Shown one piece after another: positions 25,652-35,341 of a DNA stretch of 64,000 bases. This DNA is from Bacteroidota bacterium. Its GTDB lineage: Bacteria; Bacteroidota; Bacteroidia; Bacteroidales; Paludibacteraceae. The translations under genes and the position numbers were made by a program. The stretch spans positions 1 through 64,000 of the forward strand of contig JAUZOL010000001.1 of NCBI GenBank assembly GCA_030706455.1. Reading direction: 5' to 3'. Position 1 is the first letter of the stretch. Each line of letters begins with the position of its first letter. The notes below the pieces were generated by a model, which was not told where the DNA came from, ran no database searches, and was given only the letters and a program-made list of their open reading frames with translations.

Positions 25652-27679
25652 TCACTTTACTTCAACAACGCGAAGCAATTTCGCTTCCGGCGCTTTTTTA
25701 AAGGTAAATCTCAATCCCTCATCCAACAACCGGGCACCATCATACCGGCGACTCTCATTCGTTTCTAAATCGATGATACGGTATTGTTTTTCTCTGTTCA
25801 ACCCTTTTAACCGGCATAGATCTGAATCACATATCGATTCTGGTCGGTTAAATATTTGGATAAATCCGGTTCCCTTTTCAGGGCAAAAGAATTCCCAACC
25901 AATCCAAACATTCTTTTCAAGGCTGTAAGGTGTTAAAGGATAATAGTCGCCCCGGTAATCATCCCGTACCTCTTTCCATTGTGCCAACAACCGGCGAAGC
26001 AAGGGATAATCGGCAGTTTTGTTTCTTACATCCAGATTGAGCACCGTGGACGGACTCATATTGCTTAGAAAATCGTAGGTATTGATGCTGTTTACACCTG
26101 CACCTGAGAAAGGAATCCAAGACGATAATCCGTAGGTCTGGCCCTGCACGCCGATAGGTTCGAAGGCATAATCGCTTCTCCAAAGCGGAACGGCTCGTCT
26201 CAGGTTTTCCATTTCCAACCGTTTTCCTCCGGCAGCACAGATATCGATAAGCATGTCGGGATGGCGTTTCCGCAATTCGTCGAGGTACTTTAGGTATCCG
26301 ACAACATGTTTGATCTCGGCAATTCCCTGCCGATCGGGATATTTTTGATCCTCTTCGTTCCAATAGGAAGAGGAAAAAACCGCAAAATCCTGACGATACA
26401 AATCAATCGTCTCACTCGTCAGCACACTATCCACATGGTTTGTCATCCAGGCAAGGGCTTCAGGATTTCCATAATTGAAAAAACGAGTCGATCCCGACCC
26501 CAGGGTCCATTCCGGATGATTGTTATAAATCCAGCTTCCTTCGGTTACCCTTTCCGGTTCAAACCACAGGATTGTTTTTTCGCCTTTGGAGTGGGCATGA
26601 TCACTGATGGCTCGCAGTCCATTCGGATATCGTTTTTTGTCGGGCACCCAGGTTCCCAGAAAATCCTGCCAACTGCCGCCTTTATTAGGATACCAGCCGG
26701 CATCCATCCACCAATAATCGAGCTTGATTCCCTCTTCGAGAAAACGGTCGATGAATTCTATCTCGTCTTTGTCGGTCGCATGAAACATTTCGGCAAAATA
26801 TGCCGAGCTGGCAGCTTCCAGGATCGGCTCGGGCAATTTACCTCCCGGCCGGGGAAGGTTGTAATCGAACATCCAGCGACGCCACATATTTTGAGCCTCA
26901 TCATGAGACCCTTGCCAAAACATAAGCACCACCAGCGGAGTACGTATCTCTTCACCCGGATTCAGATACAACCTGGTTTTAATTTGTCCAACTTTAACGG
27001 TCATAGCAGTATTAACCGAACGATCGAAAGTGGACTGCCACTGCGCCGGCCAGCCTACCGCGCTGATTACTCCCTGCTTCCCGGAATTCCATTCGGCGTT
27101 GAAAAACGGCAGAGTTTCGGCAGTTGGGAAACCACCCCAGAATGCTCCGAATTTTTGAGGCGTCTGCGGATCTATTTTCACCCGGTTGGGCTTAAAATCT
27201 TTCGGTCCCGAATTTCCGCCTTCGTTATAATTTAGATAAAGATCATCGTGCCCGCCCAAATCGAACGGAACATTCAGGGCCTGCAAGTTTTCGATAATTC
27301 CGGTTCTTGATTTTCCCGTATTTTTAAGGTAAACGACCCATTCCACTGCCGGATAGTCGGCATACCGGACCATTTCACAACGCACTTCCAACCCGCTTAC
27401 CGGATCAGTATAGATACGAACCTCCTGCTTACGGTCATTGCTCAATCCTTTAGATTGGAACTGCATTTTGCATTTTGCCAGAAATTTATCCGACGATATG
27501 CCTTCGTAAGTAAAACTAAACGGCAAGGCATCGCTTTGAGCAAATTCCTTATCAGTCCATTGCTGACAGGCGGCCATTTCTTCAGGAGACACATTGGAAT
27601 GGGTCTCTGTATTTTTAGCCAATACACCTGAAGAAAAGTAAATCCAGATTGTCAGGAGAAAAAAAAGATCCTTTTTCAT
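25652..27679 (-). CDS. GH36 alpha-galactosidase
   Basis: A 675-residue exported GH36 enzyme. 'YWWMDAGWYPNKGGSW' (322-337) and 'ILWFEPERV' (370-378) are classic barrel signatures. The nucleophile is Asp431 in 'LYRQDFAVF' and the acid/base is Asp503 in 'LWRSDYAF'. 'DICAAGGKRLEMENLRRA' precedes the latter. It should cleave terminal alpha-galactosides in the periplasm. It begins 10 bp after the GH106 stop and precedes another GH36, so TU4 encodes two different clan GH-D enzymes side by side. Confidence 0.85.
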   Translation of the reverse strand: MKKDLFFLLTIWIYFSSGVLAKNTETHSNVSPEEMAACQQWTDKEFAQSDALPFSFTYEGISSDKFLAKCKMQFQSKGLSNDRKQEVRIYTDPVSGLEVRCEMVRYADYPAVEWVVYLKNTGKSRTGIIENLQALNVPFDLGGHDDLYLNYNEGGNSGPKDFKPNRVKIDPQTPQKFGAFWGGFPTAETLPFFNAEWNSGKQGVISAVGWPAQWQSTFDRSVNTAMTVKVGQIKTRLYLNPGEEIRTPLVVLMFWQGSHDEAQNMWRRWMFDYNLPRPGGKLPEPILEAASSAYFAEMFHATDKDEIEFIDRFLEEGIKLDYWWMDAGWYPNKGGSWQDFLGTWVPDKKRYPNGLRAISDHAHSKGEKTILWFEPERVTEGSWIYNNHPEWTLGSGSTRFFNYGNPEALAWMTNHVDSVLTSETIDLYRQDFAVFSSSYWNEEDQKYPDRQGIAEIKHVVGYLKYLDELRKRHPDMLIDICAAGGKRLEMENLRRAVPLWRSDYAFEPIGVQGQTYGLSSWIPFSGAGVNSINTYDFLSNMSPSTVLNLDVRNKTADYPLLRRLLAQWKEVRDDYRGDYYPLTPYSLEKNVWIGWEFFCPEKGTGFIQIFNRPESICDSDLCRLKGLNREKQYRIIDLETNESRRYDGARLLDEGLRFTFKKAPEAKLLRVVEVK

Positions 27680-27689
27680 TTTTACATGA

Positions 27690-30600
27690 TCAATACTTCA
27701 CACTCGACACTGTAACTGGGCCGAACAATCCAGAAGGTTGCAATTTGCTGTCTGCACTATAAGGATTCACCGAGCACCAGGTTGGACGTTGGTTTTCAGG
27801 CAATTTAAAATCACCGATCAGACGGTTCATCCATGTATTAACCACCTCTATCTTTATTTCATTGTTGCCCTTTTTGATTGCTTTTGAAATATTGACCTGA
27901 TACGGAGGAGTCCATACTCCACCAACGTAAACCCCGTTAATCCAAACTTTAGCCATTGCAGTCAGATTTCCCAGGTCAACAATTACCTGATCCTTACCCG
28001 GCAATTTGCTCAGGTTAAATTGCCCGTTATAGATTGCCGTACCCGAATAATATTTTATTCTGTCATCCGAAGAGGTAGTCCAGTCCTGCAAAGAGTTGAA
28101 AATTAAAGGTTTTTCAGGTCCTCTCTGAGTTGCGTCAAACTGAACTCTCCACGGGCCTTTCACATCCGTCAACACAACCGGAGTCGGATAATTGCCTTCG
28201 ATACCATAGAGTTTGGATGCAACTGCTTTTTTGCGAAATACCACGAAAGTACTTTCATATGGAGCCAGTTTTAATGGAACAGCTGTCGCATTTTCCGTTT
28301 GTTCAAAAGCCGGAAGGATACGCACAGCGCCTGTGGTTGCAGTCCAAAGCTCCGGTTGCAAACCCTTTACTCTAAATTCAGGAGTAATCAATTTTGTTTC
28401 TTCTGACTGGTTGCTAACAAAATAAACTTCACCATCGTTCATTGTCCGGTGTCCAAAATGAATGCTGCGGTCTTCGGGCAGTTTGCAATCGGGTGCGCAG
28501 TGAATCAAATCGAAAGCTTCTTTCATGCTCACACCGTTCATAATCATCCCCTTGCCATAATTACGCGATTTTACCTTTACGCCATCAACGTCACCCCATA
28601 GTTCAGACGCCAGCGCCTGTACCTGTTGGTCGGCTGCTGGTTGGTTTTGCAGACTGGGCGAACGGCGTGGTGCCGGACCAAGGACTACCGCTCCATCGTT
28701 GACCAGTTGTTTGATTTTTTCCAGCAATTCGGGACGCATGGTTTCCAGTTTCGGCAAAACCAAAATCCTGTATTGTGTACCATGAGGCAAGGTTATCAAG
28801 CCTTTTTTAACCGTCATCTGTTTTTCAATGACTTCTGCATTCATATAATCGAACTGATAACCAACAGGAAGAGCCGGATCAGTGATTCCTGTCATTTTTG
28901 GGGTATCCTCGCCAATAAAATAAGCTGCATCGGCCACATTCAAGCCCTGTTGCAACATATAATTTGTTCGTTTCAGATAGTCGATAAAAACATCCAGTTG
29001 AGAAAACCATGTATTTTTTCTGTTGAACTCATTCCCGAAAGACGCATTTACGCCCGGCGTTTTTTCTTCATAAGGCTGACTGATATAAACATGCAAAAGA
29101 GTATTATTGATACCTTCGGCAAAGAAACGGTCACTGCGCTGTTTGAACATGGCAGGATAACGGCTGAAAGCGGGACCTCCGCAGGTATTCGATTCTGCCG
29201 AAATTTTTGTTTTCCCGTAAATATGACCACACGAAGTAGCTGCTCGGTTCTCAATATTACCCAGCTCGCCTTCGCTCCAGAATTCGCCGCCAATCTCATC
29301 CGACTGACCTCCGTACATCAAAAATTCGCTCGGGAACCCCCAATGTCCGTAACATTCGAGCCAGGTATGCAGGCCGTGCTTATGGCTGATGTCTCTCAAT
29401 CCACCTACGTAATCGTAAGCAACCTTGTCGGCAACCATTCTACGCACGTCCCACAAAAAGCGGTCGGAGGCTTGTTCACTTTCCACCACAAAACCCCTGT
29501 AAACCGGTAGGAAAGGAACAGGATCGTATCCATAGCGATGTTTGAATTCAGCCAGAAAACCATCGGTGAAATTTTGTCCACCTGTCTCATAGCTATCTTC
29601 AACCACCACTTTGAAAGTTTTCCGGTCAGCCTCCGGAATTCGTTTTAGTATTTCGCCCAAATATCCGTAGAAATGTTTTTCCACGTGTTGCTTACTCATC
29701 TTGTCCACTTCATATCCGGTAGCCTCGGGCGATGCGGGTGCATTTTTGGTGCCGGTAGGTGTCATGCCGGTACGCATTATTACCCAATTGCCTGCGGGCA
29801 CATTCCATGTCAATGTTCCGTCCGAAGCAAGGTTTGCTGTCAGGTCTACCACCTTTGAGGGATCAATCACTGTTGATTTATCATTGGGTTCCGGTTGTTT
29901 TGTCCACTGGTATTCGTTCCAGTAAGGCAACGGCACCTGATGCATTTTTGCCAATGTTTTTTCGGGGTAACGTTCCACCTTAGGAGCAGATGAAAGTTCT
30001 ACTTCGGCTAATCCGTTACTACTATTTATTCCCTTCACAATTACACGGAAAGAAGTTGCTGTTACGGCTGGAAAAGAGACAACAATCGGAGCATACGGAT
30101 CAAAACCCACGTTCAGTGCGTCGTTGTAACGGTTTATCTGAAATTCGGCAATCGTACGGTAGCTTCCATTGGCCTCTTTCACCTGCAAAACGGCAGGATT
30201 GTTAATCGGACTTGCAATTGGCGCAATAGAAAGACTACGGGCTGTAAATGGAGCTTTTGCCGTAATATCTAACGTAAAATCGCCTTCGGCCGGAAAATGG
30301 GAACCAGTCTTACGATCACGGTCAACAATGGTGGAAAGATCTGATACTTCCGGTAACGAATGTAATGTCGCAATACGGTTATCCAGCATCAGCTGTGCAT
30401 CCTTAGGTTCGGGGTACGCAATCACTTTGACATCCTGAAAGAGAGCAATCGGTTTTTCGAGCTTTTGGCTGAATTTCTGAGGACCTTTCAAATGGAGTTC
30501 CGAAGCTGTCAGGTAACGCATGGCATTCTCGGGTTTTACCCACGGTCCACCGGATTGACTCCATCCCGGAGAATTGAAAATTCCGATCTCGATATTCAGA

Positions 30601-30932
30601 TCGGTCGCCGTCTTCAGCGCTGCATGGAGGATATCCCACCATTCATCGCTAAAAATTTTCACCTTCCCATAAGGCACATCATCTTGCCCGATATAACCGA
30701 TAAAGGCCCGGTTGATCCCCGCTTTTTTCATTGCCTGAAGATCTTTGACTACCCCTTCTCTGGAAATATTATCTGAAATCCAATACCAGTAAACGCTGGT
30801 TTTCATCGAATCGGCAGGCACCTTAAAACCTTGTTCAAATCCTCCGGCAGCAACAGTCGAACTACTCATCGGCCATCCCATCAATAGTAGCAAAAGTGTC
30901 AATCCGGCTGTCAGCAATGCATTTTTCTTCAT
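27690..30932 (-). CDS. GH106 alpha-L-rhamnosidase
   Basis: A 1080-residue exported protein matching GH106 over its length. It has a signal peptide to about 29, then the barrel with 'VYWYWISDNISREGVVKDLQAMKKAGINRAFIG' style opening and 'SPGWSQSGGPWVKPENAMRYL'. The central 'VVEDSYETGGQNFTDGFLAEF' carries a conserved Glu near 440, followed by a long barrel half. The last 140 residues form a galactose-binding-like sandwich ('AKVWINGVYVGGVWTPPYQVNI'). GH106 enzymes use calcium and remove alpha-L-rhamnose from rhamnogalacturonan II, arabinogalactan or flavonoid glycosides. Third gene of TU4; it follows the second GH71/GH99-like gene after a gap of 137 bp. Confidence 0.85.
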   Translation of the reverse strand: MKKNALLTAGLTLLLLLMGWPMSSSTVAAGGFEQGFKVPADSMKTSVYWYWISDNISREGVVKDLQAMKKAGINRAFIGYIGQDDVPYGKVKIFSDEWWDILHAALKTATDLNIEIGIFNSPGWSQSGGPWVKPENAMRYLTASELHLKGPQKFSQKLEKPIALFQDVKVIAYPEPKDAQLMLDNRIATLHSLPEVSDLSTIVDRDRKTGSHFPAEGDFTLDITAKAPFTARSLSIAPIASPINNPAVLQVKEANGSYRTIAEFQINRYNDALNVGFDPYAPIVVSFPAVTATSFRVIVKGINSSNGLAEVELSSAPKVERYPEKTLAKMHQVPLPYWNEYQWTKQPEPNDKSTVIDPSKVVDLTANLASDGTLTWNVPAGNWVIMRTGMTPTGTKNAPASPEATGYEVDKMSKQHVEKHFYGYLGEILKRIPEADRKTFKVVVEDSYETGGQNFTDGFLAEFKHRYGYDPVPFLPVYRGFVVESEQASDRFLWDVRRMVADKVAYDYVGGLRDISHKHGLHTWLECYGHWGFPSEFLMYGGQSDEIGGEFWSEGELGNIENRAATSCGHIYGKTKISAESNTCGGPAFSRYPAMFKQRSDRFFAEGINNTLLHVYISQPYEEKTPGVNASFGNEFNRKNTWFSQLDVFIDYLKRTNYMLQQGLNVADAAYFIGEDTPKMTGITDPALPVGYQFDYMNAEVIEKQMTVKKGLITLPHGTQYRILVLPKLETMRPELLEKIKQLVNDGAVVLGPAPRRSPSLQNQPAADQQVQALASELWGDVDGVKVKSRNYGKGMIMNGVSMKEAFDLIHCAPDCKLPEDRSIHFGHRTMNDGEVYFVSNQSEETKLITPEFRVKGLQPELWTATTGAVRILPAFEQTENATAVPLKLAPYESTFVVFRKKAVASKLYGIEGNYPTPVVLTDVKGPWRVQFDATQRGPEKPLIFNSLQDWTTSSDDRIKYYSGTAIYNGQFNLSKLPGKDQVIVDLGNLTAMAKVWINGVYVGGVWTPPYQVNISKAIKKGNNEIKIEVVNTWMNRLIGDFKLPENQRPTWCSVNPYSADSKLQPSGLFGPVTVSSVKY

Positions 30933-31069
30933 TTTGTATCGATTTAATAAATTGTATATTATCAGAATTGAAACTGCTCTTACGTTCGAATGCTGAAGCT
31001 AAAGTCTAAGTAAAATTTGAACTTAACAAAAGAGCGAAAAGTCCATTTATTCGTACATTAAATAACAGC

Positions 31070-32881
31070 TTATTTTTCAGAATAAATAAAATTGAAACGA
31101 CCGCCCGGAGCAGTATCTCCATTAACGTAAAAGTCCATGATATTGCCGTTTTCCTGCATGTTATCATTCCATTTGAACTCAAAGTTGAGTGATTTGCCTA
31201 CAACATTCAGCACGCTTCTCGGAATGGCAATTTCAAGTTTGTTGCCGTTGACAGCAAATTTTGCTTCTGCTGTAGTTGCCCATTCCCAACGATTGCCTAC
31301 ATTCTTTTCAATAAACACTTTATTCCCTTTTGGGCTAACACGATTGATAATAAAATCATAGCCATTCCAACCAGTCGATTTATCACGGTCTGCATCGATA
31401 AACAACATCATCCAGTTTCGGTCGGTTTTCGGAGTCAAGGCATCGGCGGTTTCTACGTAGAAGTAAACATTCTCGTCATCACGGGCAACCTTAGCTCCTT
31501 CTATATCATTACGTCCTGTATTGTTGCGATAATACTGGTCGTAGCGTCCGCGATGATCCCTATGCATCGTATTACCTTTATAATGGGCAAAATAGGGTAA
31601 AACATCGTTCCAGTCATTGGTTTTCCCGATTTTGATGGTTTTGGGAGACGATATTTTTTGAGGAGGTGTCATCCCCTTGAATTTCCGCACCTGATCGACC
31701 AATTGCATGTAATATACGTCGCCCTTATCGCCCCAGCCTTTGTTAGGTTCTATATCGCGACTATGCTCCCAGTCAAACTGATCGACAAATGAGAAAGGCT
31801 TTCCTGTCCATCCATGTATAGGCAACCATTGTCCTGCAGTATATTCATTCCAGCCTGTTACGAAAACCAATTCCGGGTCAAGCTCAAAAGCGCGATCCCA
31901 TTGTTCCATAAAATTCCAGCCATAGAGATAACCCTCAACTCTCGGGTCAAAGCCATTGCGTTGGCTGAAGCTACGACCATACGATCCCGGCAGATTAAAC
32001 GCGCTGCAATGTCCTTTGGTCTCCGGACTGGCATTCTGCGCAATGCCTACCGTTACCTGCTCGTACTTGCCGTTCGGTTGTTTCACATAGCCATGTTGAG
32101 GATAATTTTCAAGCCAACCCCACTGATCGTTACGCGAAGGACCGTCCACGTAATCAGGTTGTCCCGGACGGAATGTAAAAAAAGCAGCGATTTCTTTGTC
32201 TTCGGGAGAATCCGTCAGGTTATCGGGATAGCCCATGATGCAGGGTTTTCCTTTCCAGTAAAACCAGAGATTTTTGTAGCGCCCCGGTTTGTAAACATCG
32301 CGGTACAACTGACGCAGGGAGGTAAGGCCGTGAGGAACCGGTCCGAAAGGAAGCATATAGGCAATATGAGGAACATTCACGCCATCCTTCTGTGCCTGAT
32401 CCCAGGTTTTCAGCAAAGCTTCATACGACTCTTTCCAGGTGAGATCGCCATTGGTGCAGTCGAAGAAAACGGCATCGACACCGGCGTCGGCAAGCATTTC
32501 AGCATGTTTGCGCAATACCCAGGGATCGGTTGTCTTATAGTAGCCCAGCAAAGGTTGTTCCCAAAAGAAAAAACCGGGTTGTTTGTTTCCCCATGCCGGG
32601 TGATGGTAATCCTTCATGGCTTCGGGATATTTGCGTACAATTTCGGTGATATTCTTCACCTGATAGGTCGTATCATCGTCTCCCTGATGCCATGTCCAAT
32701 AGAAAATTGCCACGAATTTATCTTTCTTCTTATCTCCGGCATCACGGTACTCTCTCACTTTCCGACCCAGTGCGTCGGTTGCAGCCCATTGGTCACTGAC
32801 TGTCTGTTGAGCCAATAGTTGTCCCGCAAATAAAAAAAGAAACAATATTGCTGCATTTAAGGCTAACTTTTTCGTATTCAT
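31070..32881 (-). CDS. GH71/GH99-like TIM-barrel protein with CBM9-like C-terminal domain (paralog 2)
   Basis: A 603-residue exported protein. The ATG at 32881 gives MNTKKLALNAAILFLFLFAG, a good signal peptide; an ATG at 32968 would add 29 residues overlapping the upstream gene. It keeps 'ATDALGR', 'VAIFYWTWH', 'FWEQPLLGYY' (Glu108), 'MLADAGVDAVFFDCTNG', 'AFFTFRPGQPDYVDG', 'GWLENYPQHGY' and 'TGWNEYTAGQW' (Glu346). A CBM9-like domain (about 390-600) ends 'MDFYVNGDTAPGGRFNFIY'. It is much closer to the 56562 paralog than to the 21616 one. Activity unknown, probably an alpha-glycan hydrolase. Second gene of TU4, 25 bp below the GH127-like gene. Confidence 0.62.
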   Translation of the reverse strand: MNTKKLALNAAILFLFLFAGQLLAQQTVSDQWAATDALGRKVREYRDAGDKKKDKFVAIFYWTWHQGDDDTTYQVKNITEIVRKYPEAMKDYHHPAWGNKQPGFFFWEQPLLGYYKTTDPWVLRKHAEMLADAGVDAVFFDCTNGDLTWKESYEALLKTWDQAQKDGVNVPHIAYMLPFGPVPHGLTSLRQLYRDVYKPGRYKNLWFYWKGKPCIMGYPDNLTDSPEDKEIAAFFTFRPGQPDYVDGPSRNDQWGWLENYPQHGYVKQPNGKYEQVTVGIAQNASPETKGHCSAFNLPGSYGRSFSQRNGFDPRVEGYLYGWNFMEQWDRAFELDPELVFVTGWNEYTAGQWLPIHGWTGKPFSFVDQFDWEHSRDIEPNKGWGDKGDVYYMQLVDQVRKFKGMTPPQKISSPKTIKIGKTNDWNDVLPYFAHYKGNTMHRDHRGRYDQYYRNNTGRNDIEGAKVARDDENVYFYVETADALTPKTDRNWMMLFIDADRDKSTGWNGYDFIINRVSPKGNKVFIEKNVGNRWEWATTAEAKFAVNGNKLEIAIPRSVLNVVGKSLNFEFKWNDNMQENGNIMDFYVNGDTAPGGRFNFIYSEK

Positions 32882-32906
32882 GTTTTTCGTATCTGTTATG
32901 GTATAA

Positions 32907-34664
32907 TTAATGGTGATCCTGACTGAAGAGAAGTTGCTTCTTATATGCCCCGCTACAAACCTTTGCATCCATCAGATGATAAACCGGGGTAAGCTGGATA
33001 CCGGTTCCTTCAATTTGAAAGCCACCATTGTCCATTCTGACTACTTTAGCTGACCGTGGAACTTCAATTTCTGCATCTCCTTCATAACCCAGCAACAACG
33101 GGCCATAGAAAAGGCGACTCTTACCAGTTGGTGTGTGCGTCACATTCGCTACAGTTTCAACGCCCGACTTCATTGTAAATGAATATTCAATTTTATCGCC
33201 GGCTTTACATTTCGCAGATACGATGACAAACTGATTTTTCACCTCAAACTTCACAGGTTGCCCGTTAACAGTGACCACGGGTTGTTTTATCCAAGAGGGG
33301 GCAAACAACTTTAGTGTCATCGTTCCCGGTTTCTGCATTTTATCAATTGTCAGAACAACTTTATTTCCGAATGGATATTCCGTTTTCTGACTAATGGTTA
33401 CCGAAGAATCTTTCTGGTTTACATCCACACTTCCAGTGTAAAATGAAGGAACAACCAGCGTATCTTTATTCTGAAACCAGCTATACTCCACTGCACGAGC
33501 CAGACCTTCACCTCCACGCATGGTGCAACACCAGAAGGCCTCATCCGCTTTCACCGAAACAGCATTATCTACCGGACCGGGACAATTGTCGCATCCGAAG
33601 CCGCCATTTGCACGTTGTGTATGCCCTATTGCGTTGTAATAGATCAGGTGGGCATCTTCCATGTATTTGGGCGATTGCGTATGTTGCCATAGCTGTACGG
33701 CCAACAGGTAAGAATCGACAATAGCGCAAGGTTCGGTCCACTCGGGACGTTCAAACCAGTTGAAATTTTCATAATTTTCAGTCATTGCCAACTCTCTGTA
33801 TAATTTGTAGCGTTTCTCAACTTCGGGCAGCAAATCCTTTCTTCCGGTAATCTCCGCATACCTCAAAACAGCACGCAAACCGGTCAGTGTGGCATGAGTC
33901 TGGGCCTTCATGCCAACCAGATCCATTTCGAGAAAACGGGCGATCATTTCATCAACCAACGATTTCAATCGTGCTGAAGGAAAAAGTCCATAGGCCTGCA
34001 CCACCCCATCCATAAAAATAAAATCGCACCCCACATCAGTAGAGAGTTTCCATCCTTTTACCACATTGGCCGCTGAACCCGACATACCTCCTGTTCCGGC
34101 AACCCTCTCCGCAGGGTTAATCGGATATTCTTTATGATGTCCGGCTGTTGTCAATACCAGATTGTTGATAATTTCTATGATATATGTCTTTACTTTCGGG
34201 TCTTTCTTCCAGAGGTAATACTCGCACAGTCCGCGCAACAACCAGCCATGCCCCGAAAGCTGTTGCTCATCGATTGTTTCTCCCTGAACAGCGCCCAGAT
34301 AACCTTTTTTATTCAACTTTTCGGGGAATATCCGAATCATCTCATCCAGATATTTGGGTGTGCGGTGAGTTGCTCTGGCCTCCATCACCAGCCCCAGAAT
34401 GGTGCGGCCTTCCTTATCGCCCGGCCAGTCGGCAGAAGAAGGATGATGTTTTGCCGGAAATACATTTTCGGGGTAATAGATGTCAGTTTCCAAACGATCA
34501 AAATTCTTCGTTGCCCGTTGATACAACTCTCCGCTAACTTTTACCCGTTCAAATCCCACCGGTTTAAGTTGTTCCGGATTTTTCCCGGAAACAAACATAG
34601 TCAGCACCGAGCACAGAAATGCACACAAAAATTTATAATTCAGCATCTTATTCAACAATCTCAT
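32907..34664 (-). CDS. Divergent GH127-superfamily beta-L-arabinofuranosidase-like enzyme
   Basis: A 585-residue exported protein, first gene of TU4. Its (alpha/alpha)6 domain keeps the cysteine centre of the GH127 superfamily: Glu311-Pro-Cys313 in 'WTEPCAIVDSYL' and Cys379-Cys380 in 'FWCCTMRGGEG'. An extra 'CDNCPG' pair (358-361) precedes it. The C-terminal half is beta-sandwich ('LFAPSWIKQPVVTVNGQPVKF'). It is shorter and quite different from the 11765 gene product, so it likely belongs to another branch (GH137-, GH142- or GH146-like group not decided). Substrates in the superfamily are beta-L-arabinofuranosides. The leader is about 350 nt and the locus operator lies beyond it. Confidence 0.68.
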   Translation of the reverse strand: MRLLNKMLNYKFLCAFLCSVLTMFVSGKNPEQLKPVGFERVKVSGELYQRATKNFDRLETDIYYPENVFPAKHHPSSADWPGDKEGRTILGLVMEARATHRTPKYLDEMIRIFPEKLNKKGYLGAVQGETIDEQQLSGHGWLLRGLCEYYLWKKDPKVKTYIIEIINNLVLTTAGHHKEYPINPAERVAGTGGMSGSAANVVKGWKLSTDVGCDFIFMDGVVQAYGLFPSARLKSLVDEMIARFLEMDLVGMKAQTHATLTGLRAVLRYAEITGRKDLLPEVEKRYKLYRELAMTENYENFNWFERPEWTEPCAIVDSYLLAVQLWQHTQSPKYMEDAHLIYYNAIGHTQRANGGFGCDNCPGPVDNAVSVKADEAFWCCTMRGGEGLARAVEYSWFQNKDTLVVPSFYTGSVDVNQKDSSVTISQKTEYPFGNKVVLTIDKMQKPGTMTLKLFAPSWIKQPVVTVNGQPVKFEVKNQFVIVSAKCKAGDKIEYSFTMKSGVETVANVTHTPTGKSRLFYGPLLLGYEGDAEIEVPRSAKVVRMDNGGFQIEGTGIQLTPVYHLMDAKVCSGAYKKQLLFSQDHH

Positions 34665-35021
34665 CTTTTATTTCTTATCGTTTTAGGTAATTGCTTATTA
34701 CTATCAATTATTCTGAAATCAAATACGTCTTTCAGTCTGTTCGAATTATCTGACCGCCATGTTCATTTTCACCATACGTTTTCATGCTTAGCTCAAATCG
34801 CTTTCCCAATCCTGCTATACTACTATAAACAAAGAAATTACATCTTTTAAAAACGCTATATTCACAAGGATTACAAACTGGTTTTATTCTGAAAAATTTG
34901 AAATGAAATTTCAGAATCACCATGTTTATTTTTTAATTTACAGCGAATTATCTTAATACAAACGAGAGGGAAATATCATTAATGAACAAAAACAATTATC
35001 TTGATTATAAAAAAAATCATA
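34665..35021. other. Long 5' leader of TU4
   Basis: About 350 nt without a protein frame. ATTCTGAAA (34886-34894) and TTTCAGAAT (34909-34917) form a perfect 9-bp inverted repeat, with more weak pairing in the loop. No riboswitch is recognised. Confidence 0.35.
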
Positions 35022-35088
35022 CAAAATTAAAAATATGACAGTGAAAGCACCTAAAGAAAATGACACTTTACATTTAGATTTTGACACA
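35022..35088 (-). promoter_or_regulatory. Locus promoter and operator, copy D (TU4)
   Basis: Minus-strand TAATTTTG at 35029-35022 is a full -7 match. The box CTAAAGAAAATGACAC (35051-35066) and ATTTTGACAC (to 35087) has both half-sites perfect (TGACAC at 35061 and 35082, 21 bp apart). CTAAA and TTTAG (35073-35077) form an inverted repeat at the same positions where copy A has CCGAA/TTCGG. This is the best-kept copy. Confidence 0.68.
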
Positions 35089-35242
35089 AGCAAAACTTAC
35101 AAGATAAAAACATTAAATACATAATTACCAGCCAATTAAAACCAAAAACACATAATAAACCGAACAACATCAACATTCCGCATGATAAATTCACTAAAGA
35201 TTGTATGAACTGCACCCTGAAAACAGAGGAGCTGAACTAAAA

Positions 35243-35281
35243 AAGGGAGAGATAATACCAATAATGCATTATCTCTCCCTT
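35243..35281 (-). terminator. Intrinsic terminator of TU5
   Basis: AAGGGAGAGATAAT (35243-35256) and ATTATCTCTCCCTT (35268-35281) form a perfect 14-bp stem with an 11-nt loop. On the minus strand it is followed by TTTT and more. It lies about 60 bp below the stop of the last TU5 gene and separates TU5 from the TU4 promoter. Confidence 0.85.
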
Positions 35282-35341
35282 CCGGTATATCAGGAATCTC
35301 TGTCCTCAGTAAAGAGCACTGTGGATATCAAAATTCTGAAT

